The translations under genes and the position numbers were made by a program. Of a DNA stretch of 64,000 nt, positions 62,249-64,000 are shown piece after piece. How positions within the stretch are numbered: position 1 is the stretch's first letter; each line of letters opens with the position of its first letter. Location of the stretch: positions 1 to 64,000 of the forward strand of contig JALNYH010000001.1 in NCBI GenBank assembly GCA_023229945.1, read 5' to 3'. The notes beneath the pieces were generated by a model. It did not search any database and was not told where the DNA came from. It saw nothing but the letters and a program-made list of their open reading frames with translations. The stretch comes from Arcobacteraceae bacterium. GTDB lineage: Bacteria > Campylobacterota > Campylobacteria > Campylobacterales > Arcobacteraceae.

Positions 62249-62621
62249 TCTTTTTTTAATATCTCAGCTATACGCCGATAAAGAGTATAAAACTACAAAT
62301 TCGACCAATACTCATATTTATCGAAGTTTAGATTATCTTAATCTAAATAGTATTCAAGAAGCAAAAATCAAAGAAATATTAGTTTCTTATAAAAAAGATT
62401 TCTCACAATACTACAAGAAAAAGTATAAAACACAAAAAAAGTTACAAGAGATTATCTCCGATACATATTTTGATGAAAAAAAGTATAAACATGTATCTCA
62501 GGAGTTATATGAAGATATGATAGAGCTTGAAGCAAAGGTTTTTAAAGATATTCATTATATTTTAAATCCTTTACAACGAAAGCAATTTTCAAATCATTTA
62601 CAGGAGTGGTTACTTGAATAA
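62214..62621 (+). CDS. Spy/CpxP-like periplasmic protein
   Basis: A 135-residue helical, Lys/Tyr-rich secreted protein with signal peptide (MIKSKILTLFCSLFLISQLYA). Two LNxxQ-type segments (NLNSIQEAK and LNPLQRKQF) resemble the LTxxQ motif of Spy/CpxP/ZraP. Such proteins often modulate an adjacent two-component system. Overlaps the cytochrome b gene; ATG 62214 has AAAGGA 10 bp upstream, and a TTG two codons earlier is an alternative. Confidence 0.72.
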   Translation: MIKSKILTLFCSLFLISQLYADKEYKTTNSTNTHIYRSLDYLNLNSIQEAKIKEILVSYKKDFSQYYKKKYKTQKKLQEIISDTYFDEKKYKHVSQELYEDMIELEAKVFKDIHYILNPLQRKQFSNHLQEWLLE

Positions 62622-63279
62622 AGAAGTTTTACTTATTGAAGATGATATGGAGATACAAGAGCTTATTAAAGACTATCTAAAAGATTACGGTTTTGTATGC
62701 AAATCTGTATCAAATGCAAAAGAAGCATTAAGTGAAGTCAAGACTGCTTCTTATGATATTGTAATATTAGATTTGATGCTACCTGACATGGACGGTTTTG
62801 ATTTATTGAGGAAAATAAAAGAAATTACAGACACTCCTATTATCATATCATCAGCAAGAGGTGATATAGGAAATAAAATATATGGTTTTGAATTGGGTGT
62901 GGATGATTATTTGGCAAAACCTTATGAGCCAAGAGAATTGGTACTTAGGATTGAGAATATACTACGCAAAAATAAAAATCATGATTTAATAACTACAAAA
63001 GATTTTAAGATAAATAAAAAAACAAGAGAAGTTTATCTTGATGATTACCCTATAGATTTTACTAAAGTTGAATTTGATATATTTGTTTTTTTGGTAGAAA
63101 ATACAAATAGTATAATTTCTAGAGAACAAATTATAAATGTCGCTTCATTGGATACGAATACCAAAAATAGAACAATAGATATGCATATATCAAATATTAG
63201 GTATAAAATTGATGATGATTCTAAAAACCCCAAATATATAAAATCTGTTTGGGGTATTGGCTATAAGTTTATAGGTTGA
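62614..63279 (+). CDS. OmpR-family response regulator (ArsR-like)
   Basis: A 221-residue regulator: receiver with phosphoacceptor Asp53 (VILDLMLPDMDG), acidic pocket Asp10-Asp11 and a Lys near 102; winged-helix domain (about 130-221) with RTIDMHISNIRYKI. TTG start with AGGAG 7 bp upstream. Overlaps the Spy-like gene by 8 bp. Related in outline to Helicobacter ArsR; probably acts on the 60075-60124 repeats. Confidence 0.92.
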   Translation: MNKEVLLIEDDMEIQELIKDYLKDYGFVCKSVSNAKEALSEVKTASYDIVILDLMLPDMDGFDLLRKIKEITDTPIIISSARGDIGNKIYGFELGVDDYLAKPYEPRELVLRIENILRKNKNHDLITTKDFKINKKTREVYLDDYPIDFTKVEFDIFVFLVENTNSIISREQIINVASLDTNTKNRTIDMHISNIRYKIDDDSKNPKYIKSVWGIGYKFIG

Positions 63280-63282
63280 ATT

Positions 63283-64000
63283 ATGAGTATCACTAGGAAA
63301 ATATCTTTTTTATTTATAGCAAGTTTTATTATCATGACCATCATAGGTGTATGGATAGATAGTATAAACTCCAAGCGAATAGATGACTTAATAAAAGATA
63401 AATATCTAAAAACATTAAATGAAATTTTATTAAATATAGATAATCAAGATAAAATACAATACATAATTGATAAGAATGATTTATCAGAGTATGACTTAGC
63501 AAATACTAAAAGTCTTGAAAGACTATATTATAAAGAATATACTTTTGGATATATTGCTATCAATAAAGAGATGTTTGAAGATGAATTTATCATAGAACTT
63601 ACCTATTTAGATGATAAATATATATTAAAAACACCAGATGAACAAAACATTAAAGATAAAATGATTTTAAATTTCTTAATCATATTGGATATTATAGTTC
63701 TTATAGCAATATTTCTGTATATATTTAAACTTTTAAATCCATTAAAAGTGATGACAAAAGATATCAAAGAATTCTCTAGTGGGAATTTGAATACTAGAAT
63801 AAATGTAAAATCAAATGACGAAATAGGTACTTTGGCAAAAACATTTAATTCCATGGCAGATTCTTTGGTAACTTTAATAAAGACAAGAGAAGAATTGTTG
63901 AGAGATATTGGGCACGAATTAAGGACACCTATTACCAAAGGTCAATTTTTAATTGAAAAAGTACAAGACACATCACAAAAAGAGTCTTTAAAAGGTATTT
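63283..64000 (+). CDS. Sensor histidine kinase, ArsS-like (truncated by window end)
   Basis: The first 239 residues of a membrane kinase: helix 1 (about 9-25), periplasmic sensor (30-125), helix 2 (129-150), HAMP (150-200), and the phosphoacceptor His211 in RDIGHELRTPITKG, the spelling known in ArsS-type kinases of Campylobacterota. The ATPase domain lies beyond the window. Start 3 bp after the regulator stop. Confidence 0.9.
   Translation, partial: MSITRKISFLFIASFIIMTIIGVWIDSINSKRIDDLIKDKYLKTLNEILLNIDNQDKIQYIIDKNDLSEYDLANTKSLERLYYKEYTFGYIAINKEMFEDEFIIELTYLDDKYILKTPDEQNIKDKMILNFLIILDIIVLIAIFLYIFKLLNPLKVMTKDIKEFSSGNLNTRINVKSNDEIGTLAKTFNSMADSLVTLIKTREELLRDIGHELRTPITKGQFLIEKVQDTSQKESLKGI

Overview
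This is a low-GC bacterial chromosome segment from the Campylobacterota (former Epsilonproteobacteria). Several family-specific signatures point there: an HP1021/CemR-type atypical response regulator directly downstream of a fused ispDF gene, a short SpeE-like protein next to coaE, RNase J with a long disordered N-terminal extension, an ArsRS-like two-component pair, many TTG starts and ATGA overlaps. The class Ia NrdAB, HemJ, haem proteins and a SulP transporter suggest a free-living, respiring relative of the Sulfurimonas/Arcobacter type. The genus cannot be fixed from the sequence alone. There is no phage, transposase, CRISPR array or rRNA.

Layout. 1-6941 (+): tpx, dCMP deaminase, a methyltransferase, SurA-like chaperone, gatB, gpsA, proA, ogt. 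6942-9513 (+): sparse region with two unrecognised genes behind near-duplicate promoters. 9646-13656 (-): gltX, a 38-aa membrane peptide, rlmN, a nucleosidase-like gene, hisF. 13822-27804 (+): rsmA, RNase J, kpsF, rluB-like, rarA, hemJ, phoH, a pseudopilin, ycaO, a hydroxyacid dehydrogenase, an orphan Phd-like protein, a two-subunit fumarate reductase/succinate dehydrogenase-like enzyme and tRNA-Val. 27806-37377 (-): DUF1566, phosphoesterase, low-Mr phosphatase, nitrilase family, nrdB, nrdA, mrp, dapF, coaE, speE-like. 37448-45173 is mixed: DUF2892, purM, SIMPL-like, lspA, glmM, rpsT, prfA, rhodanese, KefB-like. 45195-52772 (-): tandem Usp, SulP, pgpA, HP1021/CemR-like regulator, ispDF, RlmI-like, soluble CZB chemoreceptor.

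The right end is the most unusual part. A tightly overlapped seven-gene minus-strand operon (59975 to 52945) encodes a MacB/LolC-like permease, its ATPase, a CcoN/NorB-like integral membrane haem protein that keeps the haem histidines but appears to lack the CuB histidine pair, a ten-helix membrane protein, a YceI protein, a phosphoesterase and an HD-GYP protein. Divergent from it (60189 to the window edge) runs SHP (DUF1924), DHC, a cytochrome b561-DHC fusion, a Spy/CpxP-like protein and an ArsRS-like two-component system. The 213-bp gap between them carries two pairs of 11-bp-spaced direct repeats upstream of a clear -10, as expected for an OmpR-type regulator. Together they look like a redox-sensing or electron-transfer locus whose left half I cannot match to a described system.

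A second signal runs through the whole window: intergenic tracts of degenerate 7-bp or 8-bp words, each locus with its own variant, two of them forming inverted repeats, one inside a coding region and one carrying a stop codon. Two parS-like sites (12340 and 17244) suggest this segment is in or near the ParB-loading region.
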